From assembly GCF_003664595.1 (NCBI RefSeq), contig NZ_QXPZ01000032.1:1-64000 (forward strand): a DNA stretch of 64,000 nt, in the 5' to 3' direction. Below the pieces are notes generated by a model. The model made no database searches. It saw nothing but the letters and a program-made list of their open reading frames with translations, and was not told where the DNA came from. The position numbers and the translations under genes are program-made. Positions within the stretch are counted from its first letter, which is position 1. The number at the start of each line of letters is the position of its first letter. Below are positions 8,639-17,303 of the stretch, one piece after another. Origin of the DNA: Atopobacter sp. AH10. GTDB taxonomy: Bacteria > Bacillota > Bacilli > Lactobacillales > Aerococcaceae.

Positions 8639-9828
8639 CTCTTAATCTCCTTATAATATGCCATGTCAAACCCCTTAGATATTCTATCCGAAGTAGACTC
8701 TTGTAGAGATTTGAAAACACCTTGTGCGCTCTTAATATCTCCAAGGGAATAATAGCATGCCATTAATATCTTTTTCGTCTCCATCATTGCAACTAGCTCA
8801 CCAATCACTTCAAATTGCTGTATATCTTTTTTTACATAAGACATCGACTGGTCATAATCTTCGCCCAAATAACATACATAAGCTAAACAAGCCAGTATTT
8901 CTGCCATATAATTAGGGCATAGTCTTTCTGTTTCATCTAAATTATTGATTAACAGTTTCTTGGCGTCGTCTATTTTCTGATCAGCTAGCAATAACTGTGC
9001 CTTATTTATAATAATTTGATTACGATATCTAGCCACCATATCAAATCTATCCGCCGGCACATCTTTATCTTTAAGTATTATATCACATAACAAAAGAGCA
9101 TTGTAATTACTTAACTTTATCCCTAAATTCGTTGCGTGACTATCATCAGCATTATACAAATCATATAACCCATAAAAATTATCCAGCAATAACGCTAGAA
9201 TAGCTCTATCTAGTTGCGTTAACCCATCAGAATTATTAAGTGTATCAGTTAAACTATTCTCTGTTAAATCAATTCTCCCAAATCGTTTCAAAGCTGCAAC
9301 AGCCAGTCTAAAATAAGCCATTTTTTGAAAAAATAGACTCTCATTAGGGCATCTTGTCGCTACCTTAAACAAATCTAAGGCTCTCTTATCCTTCAAAACT
9401 GACAGAACTGTCGCCGAATAAATGTATAGGTCATAATCTCGCGATTGTAAAATATCATTATAACGAAGATTAATCACTTTAAACAAGCATCCATAATCTC
9501 CCAGCAGTAAGAAAGCACCATCCATAGCGTCTGCAAGCTTTTCTAGATCAATAGTCTGCAAATCTTTCTCTACTTTTTCAAGATTAAAGGGTTCAAAATA
9601 TTTTCTCTTGATGATCAATTGATACATTAAACTTGGACTATTCATTTCTCTTACCCCCAAATCATTCAAATAAAAGGGGCAATCAACATCTCTCTCGATA
9701 GCACAATTTCCATTTAACAGTGCTTCAAATGTAGCTAATCTTTTCCTATATGTTATTGGTATTTTGCCTATGTCTTGACTATCTATTATTTTCTTTACAC
9801 GATCAAGTAGATACATCTCTATCACCAT
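8635..9828 (-). CDS. Unrecognised helical-repeat protein coupled to the MutS-like gene
   Basis: I do not recognise this 397-residue protein. It is hydrophilic, predicted cytoplasmic, and its second half has TPR-like helix pairs (for example around NKAQLLLADQKIDDAKKLL and ILACLAYVCYLGEDYDQSM). No N-terminal helix-turn-helix is visible, which argues against a plain Rgg/PlcR-type regulator although the tail recalls their TPR domains. ATGs at 9828 and 9816 are both possible starts. It overlaps the MutS-like gene by four bases and follows a 42-codon gene by about 50 bp, so all three are probably one operon. A partner or regulator of the MutS-like ATPase is an inference. Confidence 0.7.
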   Translation of the reverse strand: MVIEMYLLDRVKKIIDSQDIGKIPITYRKRLATFEALLNGNCAIERDVDCPFYLNDLGVREMNSPSLMYQLIIKRKYFEPFNLEKVEKDLQTIDLEKLADAMDGAFLLLGDYGCLFKVINLRYNDILQSRDYDLYIYSATVLSVLKDKRALDLFKVATRCPNESLFFQKMAYFRLAVAALKRFGRIDLTENSLTDTLNNSDGLTQLDRAILALLLDNFYGLYDLYNADDSHATNLGIKLSNYNALLLCDIILKDKDVPADRFDMVARYRNQIIINKAQLLLADQKIDDAKKLLINNLDETERLCPNYMAEILACLAYVCYLGEDYDQSMSYVKKDIQQFEVIGELVAMMETKKILMACYYSLGDIKSAQGVFKSLQESTSDRISKGFDMAYYKEIKS

Positions 9829-9877
9829 TTAATCCAAACTATGCTATTTTTGTTTCCCTTAAAACGTTGGGGGCTTA

Positions 9878-10006
9878 TTATTTCCCCTTTGTTTTATCTT
9901 TCCCATGATTCCATGCCATAAGCATGTGTTTAATGGTTCCTTTAACATCTTTTTGCACGGATTCAATCATTTGTTTCATTTTAGCATTTTCTTTTTCTTT
10001 CATCAT
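9878..10006 (-). CDS. 42-residue lysine-rich micropeptide
   Basis: A short gene starting ATG ATG at 10006 with a strong GAGGAG ribosome binding site six bases upstream and ending TAA TAA at 9880. The product is basic, rich in Lys and Met, begins MMKEKENAKMKQM, has one Trp, and has no signal peptide or membrane segment. It could form one long helix. A near-consensus promoter lies directly upstream and the helical-repeat and MutS-like genes follow. No known family is recognised. Promoter, ribosome binding site and double stop make a real gene likely despite its size. Confidence 0.65.
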   Translation of the reverse strand: MMKEKENAKMKQMIESVQKDVKGTIKHMLMAWNHGKDKTKGK

Positions 10007-10034
10007 AATTCACTCCTCAATTTATAATGATTAC

Positions 10035-10063
10035 ATTCTAATCCCTTCTTAAAATTATGTCAA
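10035..10063 (-). promoter_or_regulatory. Near-consensus promoter of the micropeptide/MutS-like unit
   Basis: TTGACA (10058-10063) and TAGAAT (10035-10040) are separated by exactly 17 bp on the minus strand, about 30 bp upstream of the micropeptide ATG. This is one of the strongest promoters in the window. Between 10064 and 10207 only AT-rich sequence is seen. Confidence 0.8.
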
Positions 10064-10207
10064 TCATTTTATCTTATCTTTCTTTTTATTCTATTAGTTT
10101 ATATTAATCCATATATTATTCTTTATTGCTATAGCTAGGCTAGGGAAAAACTATTCTAGCCAAGGCGAACAATACTTTTGAATATAAACATACGTTTCGA
10201 TTCCAAT

Positions 10208-10257
10208 AAAAAAAGGGCGCCCAAACAATCAAAAGATCGTTTGACGCTCTTTTTTGT
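10208..10257. terminator. Bidirectional terminator downstream of the fused permease gene
   Basis: A stem of roughly 14 bp with minor mismatches (GGGCGCCCAAACAATC against GATCGTTTGACGCTC, loop AAAA) is flanked by seven As on the left and six Ts on the right, so it can work in both directions. It probably ends the minus-strand ABC importer transcript before the MutS-like unit. Confidence 0.8.
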
Positions 10258-10354
10258 TAAGAGAGGACTATGTTAGTCTTTCCTCTCATCTTTTTCTAAG
10301 CTCTAGTCCAGTCAGCCTCTAGACTAGAGATAGACCTTTCATCTATCGAGATTA

Positions 10355-12019
10355 CTATAGAGTCATTTGCTCATTCTTTGAAATCTTCATAAACAAGAGC
10401 AACGAAGCTACCGTCATTGCTGTGAGCGTTGTCGATAGAGCAGCCGCTATCCCATAATTCCCTCTTATAACTTCTGTATAAATCGCTACTGTCATTGTCT
10501 TTGTATGAATGTTATACAAAAGAATTGAAGTTGATAATTCTGAAATCATCGTCACCCATGAAAGAATAGCACCTGAAATGATCCCTGAAAGCATCATCGG
10601 CACCGTAATTTTCAAAAATGTATTGACCCGGCTAGAGCCTAAACTTTCAGCGGCTTCTTCAATACTTGGTGAAACTTGCCCTAAAGCAGCTACTGATGAG
10701 CGAATGGTGTATGGCAAACGACGAATAGCTAAGGAAATAACCATGATAGTTGCCGTCCCAGTGATCATCATAAAGCCTGATCCTAAGATGCCGGTATTAA
10801 AGGAAGAAATAAAGGCAATCCCTAAGACCGTCCCAGGGACAATATAAGGTACCATGCTCAAACTATCGATAGCTGTTGTTAAAGGGTTTCTCCGTCTTAC
10901 TGCTAAATAAGCAATTAAAGTCGCCAAAACGACTACAACAGCTAAAGCCATTAATGGAATCCTGATGGTGTTAAAGATAGCCGAGCCCATCCGACGATAA
11001 GCTTCTTCATACGAATGAAGGGAGTAACCTGGCACAAATACCATCCCTGATGTTTTAAGGAAAGAGGTATAGATAAGATAAATTTGTGGCAGGATAGACA
11101 GGAAGACTATCCCATAAACATAAGAACAAATAGCTATTCTTTTCCCTTTTGTAACTTGTTTAGCTTGTATAGGATGCAAGGCATTCATGCTAAAACTAAA
11201 ACGACGAGCGAGATAGCCTTGTAGGAAAAAAATAGTCAAGGCAATGAGAATTGAAATGATGGCTAAAGCTGAAGCAAAAGCTGCATTACCCCCTACTTCA
11301 CTAACAAATTCCGTATAAACTAAAACAGGAAAAGTTCGATAACCTTCACCAATCAGCATGGGTGTCCCGAAATCAGCAAAAGCTCTCATAAAGACAAGCA
11401 AAGCGGCAGCTAACAAGGTCGGCATCAACAATGGTAACAGAACCTTAAATACACGTTTTAACCCTGTTGCTCCCATGCTTTCTGCGGCTTCTAAAATAGA
11501 ATGGTCGATACTTTTAAATGCCCCCGAAACGTATAAAAATACCAAGGGAAAGAGTTGCAAAGAAAAGACCAAAACGATTCCCCAGAAGCCATAAATATTA
11601 ATTTGAGGAAAGTGGAGGCTATTCATTAAAAACTTTGTTATAACGCCACTTCTCCCTAACAACAGAATCCAAGAATAAGCTCCAACAAAAGGAGCTGACA
11701 TTGAAGCGATAATAATCGCTATTTGTAGCCATTTTTTCCCTTTAAATTGATACATCGCAAAAAAGTAGGCTAAGCTTGTCCCAATCACTAAAGAAAAGAG
11801 TGTAGCCGTGAGAGACACTTTAAAGGAATTCACTAGAGTGGAGAAATAATAAGGTTTTGAAAAAAATAGGGCAAAATGATGTAAGGAAAAGGAACCTTTC
11901 AGGAAAAGTGCCTGCCCTAAAATAGTCACGATAGGGTAGATCAAGAATATAGCATAAAGCAAGAAGATTATTCCAGAAGCCCCTGTCCATATAGTCAAAC
12001 GTTGGCGATCAGACTTCAT
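10355..12019 (-). CDS. Fused double-domain ABC permease (AfuB/FbpB-like)
   Basis: A 554-residue membrane protein made of two binding-protein-dependent permease domains in tandem, about residues 60-270 and 340-545. Each half carries an EAA-like loop (around EAAESMGATGLKRVFKVLLP and EAAESLGSSRVNTFLKITVP). This fusion is typical of the ferric iron/AfuB class. Its start overlaps the end of the ATPase gene by 11 bp. It should form the membrane channel for the adjacent binding protein. Substrate is either ferric iron or hexose phosphate by family; the neighbouring two-component system favours a sugar phosphate. Confidence 0.88.
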   Translation of the reverse strand: MKSDRQRLTIWTGASGIIFLLYAIFLIYPIVTILGQALFLKGSFSLHHFALFFSKPYYFSTLVNSFKVSLTATLFSLVIGTSLAYFFAMYQFKGKKWLQIAIIIASMSAPFVGAYSWILLLGRSGVITKFLMNSLHFPQINIYGFWGIVLVFSLQLFPLVFLYVSGAFKSIDHSILEAAESMGATGLKRVFKVLLPLLMPTLLAAALLVFMRAFADFGTPMLIGEGYRTFPVLVYTEFVSEVGGNAAFASALAIISILIALTIFFLQGYLARRFSFSMNALHPIQAKQVTKGKRIAICSYVYGIVFLSILPQIYLIYTSFLKTSGMVFVPGYSLHSYEEAYRRMGSAIFNTIRIPLMALAVVVVLATLIAYLAVRRRNPLTTAIDSLSMVPYIVPGTVLGIAFISSFNTGILGSGFMMITGTATIMVISLAIRRLPYTIRSSVAALGQVSPSIEEAAESLGSSRVNTFLKITVPMMLSGIISGAILSWVTMISELSTSILLYNIHTKTMTVAIYTEVIRGNYGIAAALSTTLTAMTVASLLLFMKISKNEQMTL

Positions 12020-13100
12020 GAACCTCGCCTCCTAATAGATTTCTTGTCCCATCTAGTGTAAAGACATTAATCTTATCCGCATTAATACTTAAGCGGACAT
12101 GATCTCCAGGTTTAAAATCTTCTTTAAAGGAGGATTCTTCACAAACTTGAACCTTCTTAGCAAAAGGAATATCCATATAATATTCTGTGTTCAAACCTAG
12201 ATAGAGACTATCAATAATTTCTGCTTCAATTGGCCCATCAGGAGACCGAACAAATTCTTCTGGTCGAATGCTTACACACACTTTTTGATCTATCTCGTGA
12301 TCTAAATCTGGGAAAGCTAATAAATAGCTATCAGAGAATTTCAAATAAGCCTTTCCTCCCTTATGAACTAATTCAGCACTTAAAATATTCGTCCTCCCAA
12401 TAAAGGTTGCCACAAAAACATTGCTAGGCCGGTGATAGAGTTCTTTCGGCCGTCCGACTTGCTGGATTTTCCCATGATTCATGACAGCAATTTGGTCAGA
12501 TATCGCCATAGCTTCCTCTTGATCGTGAGTCACATAGATCGTCGTAATTCCCACTTCATGTTGAATTTCACGAATGGCTTGTCGCATATCCACCCGCAAT
12601 TTAGCATCCAAATTAGACAAGGGTTCATCCATTAATAAGACATCTGGATGAACGGCTAAAGCCCTTGCTAAAGCGACCCGTTGTTGCTGTCCACCGCTCA
12701 ATTGATCGGGTTTACGGTCACGATAACTATCAATTTGCATTAATTTAAGGTACTTATTCGTTTCTTGCTCTAGTTCTGTTTTAGAAACCTTTTTTTGCTT
12801 TAAACCAAAAGCCACATTGTCCCTAACAGTTAAATGAGGGAAAATCGCATAGTTTTGAAAAACCATGCCAATATTTCTTTTCGACGGTTCCATTTCATTG
12901 ATCCTTTTCCCTGCAAAGTAAAAATCCCCAGCTTCGATCGAGTTAAAACCTGCAATCATCCGAAGCAAGGTCGTTTTACCACAACCAGAGGGGCCCAGTA
13001 AAGTAAAGAGGGCCCCATCAGCTACATGCAGGTTGAGATCTTCAATGACCGTTTGCCCATTATAAATTTTCTTGGCATGGTCTATCTTGATATCACTCAT
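12009..13100 (-). CDS. ABC importer ATPase (AfuC/FbpC/PotA-like)
   Basis: Cytoplasmic ATPase of a binding-protein-dependent importer. Walker A GPSGCGKT at residues 36-43, signature LSGGQQQR from 134, Walker B VLLMDEP at 154-160, followed by the H-loop region (TIYVTHDQEEAM) and a C-terminal TOBE-like domain from about 240 to 360 that often senses regulators. The length of 363 residues is standard. It lies between the binding-protein gene (12 bp gap) and the permease gene (overlap). Confidence 0.9.
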   Translation of the reverse strand: MSDIKIDHAKKIYNGQTVIEDLNLHVADGALFTLLGPSGCGKTTLLRMIAGFNSIEAGDFYFAGKRINEMEPSKRNIGMVFQNYAIFPHLTVRDNVAFGLKQKKVSKTELEQETNKYLKLMQIDSYRDRKPDQLSGGQQQRVALARALAVHPDVLLMDEPLSNLDAKLRVDMRQAIREIQHEVGITTIYVTHDQEEAMAISDQIAVMNHGKIQQVGRPKELYHRPSNVFVATFIGRTNILSAELVHKGGKAYLKFSDSYLLAFPDLDHEIDQKVCVSIRPEEFVRSPDGPIEAEIIDSLYLGLNTEYYMDIPFAKKVQVCEESSFKEDFKPGDHVRLSINADKINVFTLDGTRNLLGGEVHEV

Positions 13101-13112
13101 TTTACCTGCCTC

Positions 13113-14159
13113 CTATTTGTTGGATATAGATGTAAAGATATCATTATAGTGAGATAAGATTTCTTCCTTGTGTTGGATCACATAGTCATAATCTTCATTA
13201 ATTGTATTGATCTTATCCATCGGCTTCATGTTCTTAGATGTCTTGGCATCCTTTCTAACTGGACGGTTAGTCGTTGATGTCCCTAATGTGTCTTGGATTT
13301 GCTTAGACACAATAAAGTCGATAAACTTCTTAGCATTTTCTTTGTGTTTGCAATCTTTAATGATAGCTGCACTTGCTGGTAGGAAAACCGCTCCTTCTTT
13401 AGGGTAGATAATTTTAACATTAGCCCCATCATTGAGCAATTTTACACTCGGATCTTCATAAGATAGACCAACAGCCATTTCTCCATCAGCTACTGTCTTA
13501 TACACATTAGAAGAACTAGAAGAAATCTTCCCATCGATTAAAGTAAAGAGATCTTTGACATACTTCCAAGCCTCATCCTTGTCATATCCACCTTTAGCCG
13601 CAAGAATATTGGTGAGTTGGGCAAAAGCACTAGAAGAATTGGCTGGGTCAGCTGTAGCAATCTTTCCTTTCAAATCTTTGTTTAAAAGATCTTCATAAGA
13701 GTTAATCTTCATCCCCTTGGTCAAGTCAGGATTAACAATTAAAACAGACCCATCTAGGCAGTAAGGCGTCGAATACCCTGATTTATTTTGGAAATCTGGC
13801 AAAATATTCTTATCTTCTTTAGAAACATACTTTTCAAACAAATCTTTACTTTGGGCATATTGCGTATAAGAGCCACCGAAAATAACATCCGCGACAGGTT
13901 TCCCTTTTTCACTTTCAATTTTCTTAAAGAGTTCCCCTGTACCTGCTTGAATTAACTCTACCTTAATCCCATATTTTTCTTCAAAAGCTGGAATAGTTGC
14001 ATTAATTAGCCCTTCCGAATTTGGCGAATAAACCACTAAAGTATCTTCACCTTTTTTCGCTTCAGGAGTTTTTGCTTCTTTAGTTGATTGACCAGAGCAA
14101 GCTGTTAAACCAAGTAAAGCTACACTCGCTAGTAACATATGACGCCATTTGAATGACAT
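13113..14159 (-). CDS. AfuA/FbpA-like extracellular substrate-binding lipoprotein
   Basis: Lipid-anchored binding protein that delivers substrate to the fused permease. The signal peptide ends in a lipobox LTAC followed by SGQS, so the mature protein begins at that Cys. The start at 14159 is chosen because AAGGAGGGG lies six bases upstream; longer in-frame starts lack a site. The mature part begins DTLVVYSPNSEGLINATIPAFEEKYG, typical of the family. I do not see the adjacent Tyr-Tyr pair used by FbpA to bind ferric iron, whereas Ser/Asn-rich loops (DPANSSSAFA, SSSSNVYK) could bind a phosphate. A hexose-phosphate role as in AfuA is therefore plausible but not proven. Confidence 0.85.
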   Translation of the reverse strand: MSFKWRHMLLASVALLGLTACSGQSTKEAKTPEAKKGEDTLVVYSPNSEGLINATIPAFEEKYGIKVELIQAGTGELFKKIESEKGKPVADVIFGGSYTQYAQSKDLFEKYVSKEDKNILPDFQNKSGYSTPYCLDGSVLIVNPDLTKGMKINSYEDLLNKDLKGKIATADPANSSSAFAQLTNILAAKGGYDKDEAWKYVKDLFTLIDGKISSSSSNVYKTVADGEMAVGLSYEDPSVKLLNDGANVKIIYPKEGAVFLPASAAIIKDCKHKENAKKFIDFIVSKQIQDTLGTSTTNRPVRKDAKTSKNMKPMDKINTINEDYDYVIQHKEEILSHYNDIFTSISNK

Positions 14160-14189
14160 AAATTTCCCCTCCTTCATCATTGTGCCTTT

Positions 14190-14254
14190 ATCATACGACA
14201 ATAAAAGCGTTTCCATAATAGATTATTCTCTACTAAATAGGTAATATTCTCTAC
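14190..14254 (-). promoter_or_regulatory. Importer promoter with paired direct repeats (response-regulator sites)
   Basis: A -10 hexamer TATGAT lies at 14190-14195 with only a poor -35 (TTATGG, near 14213-14218). Directly upstream are two direct repeats, ATTATTCTCTAC (14222-14233) and AATATTCTCTAC (14243-14254, plus-strand spelling), with a pitch of exactly 21 bp or two helical turns. This is the expected layout for an AraC-type activator on an activator-dependent promoter, and an AraC-type response regulator is encoded next door. Confidence 0.6.
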
Positions 14255-14331
14255 AAAAAAAGAACTTGCTCTTAGCTAGCCTAACTAGGCCTAAATCTCT
14301 TTCCTAGTAGGCCTATTCTAACTAACAAGTC
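14255..14331 (-). terminator. Terminator between the response-regulator gene and the importer genes
   Basis: CAAGT/ACTTG arms close a long imperfect stem that includes AGGCCTA pairs, followed on the minus strand by TCTTTTTTTG. It separates the sensor/regulator transcript from the importer transcript, which then needs its own promoter at 14190. Confidence 0.7.
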
Positions 14332-14383
14332 CCTTTTCCCATCTGTTTATAGTCAGATCATTAATTCCTCTTACAAACGCTCA

Positions 14384-15163
14384 CTAACAAGTAGTATTTT
14401 TCTTAAAACTAGAGACCGATACATGCGTGTAGCGTTTAAAGACTTTATTGAAATAATTTTCGTCGCTAAATCCGACCGCCTCTGCTAACTCGTAAACCAA
14501 AAGATCAGGATTTTTCCACAACAAATCTATCGCTTTGCAAATTCTATACCGATTCAAATAGTCATTGACGGTAAGCTTTAAATCCTCTTTAAAGCATTTA
14601 TAGATATAGCTTTCTGAATAACCTAATTCCTCTGCCATATGTGCTATTGATGCCCGTCGACCATAATTGGATTGGATCCAGTCCAATACCAAACGACTAA
14701 TTTCTCTCTCTTGATTCAATGACTCGACTGTGGGCAAAATTTCCGATAAAAGATCATCTCCTATCCGTCCATTTTCTGTAGATTCTTCTTCCCCCTTAAA
14801 TTGAGCCACTAGATCTAGTAAACTAGCCACTACTTCCTCCATTTGGATCGGTTTGCTAATAAACTCTCTCACCCCATAATGCATCGCTTTTTTAGCATGC
14901 TCAAAATCACTAAAACCAGATAAAATAATCTTTTCATAAGAGCAATCCTTGGTAGCTTCAAACATGGCAAAAGCATCCATTCTCGGCATACAAATATCCG
15001 TTAAGACAACATCTGGTTCTACTTTCCGAATTGCCCGTGCCCCATCCTCACCATCCTCGGCAAGATAGACCAGTTCAAATCCTAAATGTTGATAATCGAT
15101 CGCCCGACTGAGCCATAAACGAATTAAGTGTTCATCTTCAACGATGATCAATTTTTTCATCAT
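14384..15163 (-). CDS. AraC-type response regulator (YesN/HptR-like)
   Basis: Two-component response regulator. The receiver domain occupies residues 1 to about 120 with acidic pocket EDE at 9-11, phosphoacceptor Asp56 (LTDICMP) and a conserved Ser-Lys in EFISKPIQM. The C-terminal AraC-type DNA-binding domain with two helix-turn-helix units spans about 155-258 and ends with the typical GFSDENYFNKVFKRY signature. Its start overlaps the sensor kinase gene by 26 bp. The likely target is the adjacent ABC importer promoter with 21-bp-pitch repeats. Similar systems (HptRSA, YesMN) control sugar or sugar-phosphate uptake. Confidence 0.92.
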   Translation of the reverse strand: MMKKLIIVEDEHLIRLWLSRAIDYQHLGFELVYLAEDGEDGARAIRKVEPDVVLTDICMPRMDAFAMFEATKDCSYEKIILSGFSDFEHAKKAMHYGVREFISKPIQMEEVVASLLDLVAQFKGEEESTENGRIGDDLLSEILPTVESLNQEREISRLVLDWIQSNYGRRASIAHMAEELGYSESYIYKCFKEDLKLTVNDYLNRYRICKAIDLLWKNPDLLVYELAEAVGFSDENYFNKVFKRYTHVSVSSFKKNTTC

Positions 15164-16832
15164 AAGTCAATCCTCTTTTCACCTTACTCCGCTTAGGCAG
15201 ACTTGCACTAAGCCTCACCATCGTCCACTCATTCTCTTTTTTAATCTGCCACTCGGCTCCCTCAAAAGCGAGTTGGAATCGTTTAATCGTATTCACTAAA
15301 CCATGGTGTGTTTCTTTTTCGTATAAATGCTCTTTAAGTTTCTCCACCGCTTGTTTAGAGAAGCCGGGTCCATTGTCTAGGACTTCAACATATAAACGAT
15401 TCTCTCTTTGATAAATATTTATATCAATCTCTAAATCATTTCGACTAGCCAGCCCATATTTTAGGGCATTTTCAATAAGTGGTAATAAGAAGAGTCTAGG
15501 GACAAGTAAACTATTCAACTCCTCTTCCAGCGACAAACGACTCTTTAAATGGTCAAAACGTACGTGATAGATCGATAAATAATCCTCTATGATTTCTAAA
15601 TCTTCACTCAAAGGCGTATCTGTTCCTTCAGCACTGACACTGTAACGCATTATTCTATTTAAGGCAAAAATCAGCTTTTCTGCAATTTCCGGAGCAAAAG
15701 TCATCGTAACCCGAATAGTTTCTAAAGTGTTATATAAAAAATGAGGATTAAATTGCGCCTCTAGCATTTTCTTTTCAAACAAGAGGGATTGCCTCTCAAC
15801 TGCCAGTAAGCCCTTATATAATTTATTGATCGCCTCTATCATCTTATTCAGTTGATCCGCCAAATATTCAAATTCATCCCCACTTGTCATCTGAATACTA
15901 TTTTTACGTCCTGATGTTACCAATTGGGCTTCTTCTACCAAAGCTGCCATTGAAGTAGACTGCCTGAGAGCTAATCTTTTCGATAGACTTGCTGATTTAA
16001 TCTTCATAATTCCAAAAGTCAACAAGGTCAGTAAACTCATCCAGAAGAGGAGTAAGGGTAAATCATAACACCGCCAATAGGTATAAGCCAGCAACCCCTC
16101 TTTCAGAGCGGTCACTTGACTCAGCATTAAAGGCTCTCTCAAGTTTATTTTGATGGAACTCGAAAAAGCATCCGCTTTCACTTTTCCAAGTGGTTCCTTG
16201 ATAAATTCATCCGAACTTTTGCTATAGACATGATCTAATTGATCCGCGATGATAAATTGGCTCACCTCAGTTGGTCTATGGGACAAAAAATCGTTTCCAT
16301 TTAAAAAAAGGAATGTATAACCCAAAAGTTTACTCTTATATTGCACGGGGCTCGCTAAGACTAAGTAAGGGCGATCCTTTCCTAAATGCGTCACTCGCAT
16401 CAATCTACCCTTCCCACTAGCTTGTTCTACCAAGGCATTCAGATAGCTAGAAGGAACCACCGCATCGGCCCAGCTATTATTGCTCGACCACTTTCGTTCG
16501 CCTTTCTCATCCACTAATATCAGCTCACCACGCTGATCCTGCCGCATCAACTCTTCGTAAAACCTAGAAAATAATTCTCTTTCAGCCCTTTTACCCAAGA
16601 GAAATTGTGGCATAATTTTCTCATTCAAATCGTCCACTAAACGCCAAGATTGTTCCTCTACTCTATTGAAGGTTTGGATTAAGTGGTCTGTTTCTTTGCT
16701 TAGTTGATAGTTTTGAATAGCAAAAACAAAAACGGCCAGTGCCAACAAAATGCCACTGGTAAACCACAAGGTCAGCCTACTTAAAACAGCAGTTAAATCT
16801 TCTTGAAGTTCTTGTCGAAATGTCCGTCGCAT
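15138..16832 (-). CDS. Sensor histidine kinase (YesM/HptS-like)
   Basis: Membrane sensor kinase of 564 residues. Transmembrane helix 1 is at about 20-40 and helix 2 at about 257-277, enclosing an extracellular sensor domain of about 215 residues. A HAMP-like linker follows, then the His_kinase motif with phosphoacceptor His364 in FNPHFLYN, N-box Asn455 and G-box DNGPGF at 486-491. These are features of the YesM class. It overlaps the response-regulator gene and is separated from the importer by a terminator. The sensed signal is probably the importer's substrate, perhaps through the binding protein. Confidence 0.92.
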   Translation of the reverse strand: MRRTFRQELQEDLTAVLSRLTLWFTSGILLALAVFVFAIQNYQLSKETDHLIQTFNRVEEQSWRLVDDLNEKIMPQFLLGKRAERELFSRFYEELMRQDQRGELILVDEKGERKWSSNNSWADAVVPSSYLNALVEQASGKGRLMRVTHLGKDRPYLVLASPVQYKSKLLGYTFLFLNGNDFLSHRPTEVSQFIIADQLDHVYSKSSDEFIKEPLGKVKADAFSSSIKINLREPLMLSQVTALKEGLLAYTYWRCYDLPLLLFWMSLLTLLTFGIMKIKSASLSKRLALRQSTSMAALVEEAQLVTSGRKNSIQMTSGDEFEYLADQLNKMIEAINKLYKGLLAVERQSLLFEKKMLEAQFNPHFLYNTLETIRVTMTFAPEIAEKLIFALNRIMRYSVSAEGTDTPLSEDLEIIEDYLSIYHVRFDHLKSRLSLEEELNSLLVPRLFLLPLIENALKYGLASRNDLEIDINIYQRENRLYVEVLDNGPGFSKQAVEKLKEHLYEKETHHGLVNTIKRFQLAFEGAEWQIKKENEWTMVRLSASLPKRSKVKRGLTYDEKIDHR

Positions 16833-17075
16833 ATGATCACCTTTCTAAAGAGATGTTATGCCTATTTACCCAATTGTCGCTTCATCCACCATCTGTATAC
16901 CTTTCATCTAAAACTCTCCAGCAACTCTAGTTTGATCCTTTTTTTATGGCCTAGTTTCCTTTTGGACGATGAGATAAAACATACTAGACATTGGATCCCG
17001 TCAAAATCATGCACTAGATTCCCTTAAATTAGACTAGTTCGCTTGCTCTGCACTCAGTTTTTCAACCCTTTCCAT
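16833..17075. other. Intergenic region upstream of the sensor kinase, nothing distinct
   Basis: Together with the terminator at 17076 this is a 326-bp stretch between the kinase and tRNA-Arg. I see no convincing gene or near-consensus promoter in it; the kinase promoter should lie here. Confidence 0.4.
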
Positions 17076-17108
17076 AAAAAAAATTCCCCTTTACAGGAGA
17101 ATTTTTTT
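17076..17108. terminator. Terminator of tRNA-Arg, A/T tracts on both sides
   Basis: A stem with AATTC(C)CCCT/AGGAGAATT arms is flanked by A8 on the left and T7 on the right. It lies about 50 bp past the tRNA 3' end on the minus strand and can act in both directions. Confidence 0.75.
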
Positions 17109-17158
17109 AGCAGTTATCCGCTAGTTTTAGCTAGGCGCATCAAAGCGATGTGCTTCAA

Positions 17159-17231
17159 CGGCCCCAGCAGGAATTGAACCTGCGACACCACGTTTAGGAA
17201 ACGTGTGCTCTATCCGCTGAGCTATGGGGTC
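17159..17231 (-). tRNA. tRNA-Arg (anticodon CCU)
   Basis: A 73-nt cloverleaf with T8-A9, D arm GCTC/GAGC, anticodon stem CACGT/ACGTG with loop TTCCTAA giving anticodon CCT, and T arm GCAGG/CCTGC with TTCAATT loop. The discriminator is G73 and CCA is not encoded. The acceptor stem GACCCCA/TGGGGCC has an A2-C71 mismatch, which is unusual. Confidence 0.93.
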
Positions 17232-17260
17232 ATTTCTTTTGAGAAGATAACTACTGTCTT

Positions 17261-17290
17261 ATCTTACCACATTTCCCCCAAGCTTGTCAC
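17261..17290 (-). promoter_or_regulatory. Promoter of tRNA-Arg
   Basis: GTGACA (17285-17290) and TAAGAT (17261-17266) with an 18-bp spacer lie about 30 bp upstream of the tRNA 5' end on the minus strand. Confidence 0.5.
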
Positions 17291-17303
17291 CTAAGCTTAT
17301 AAC

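Noticed and set aside
16803-17027. Plus-strand 74-codon frame upstream of the sensor kinase
   Set aside because: Overlaps the kinase start, no ribosome binding site, no promoter.
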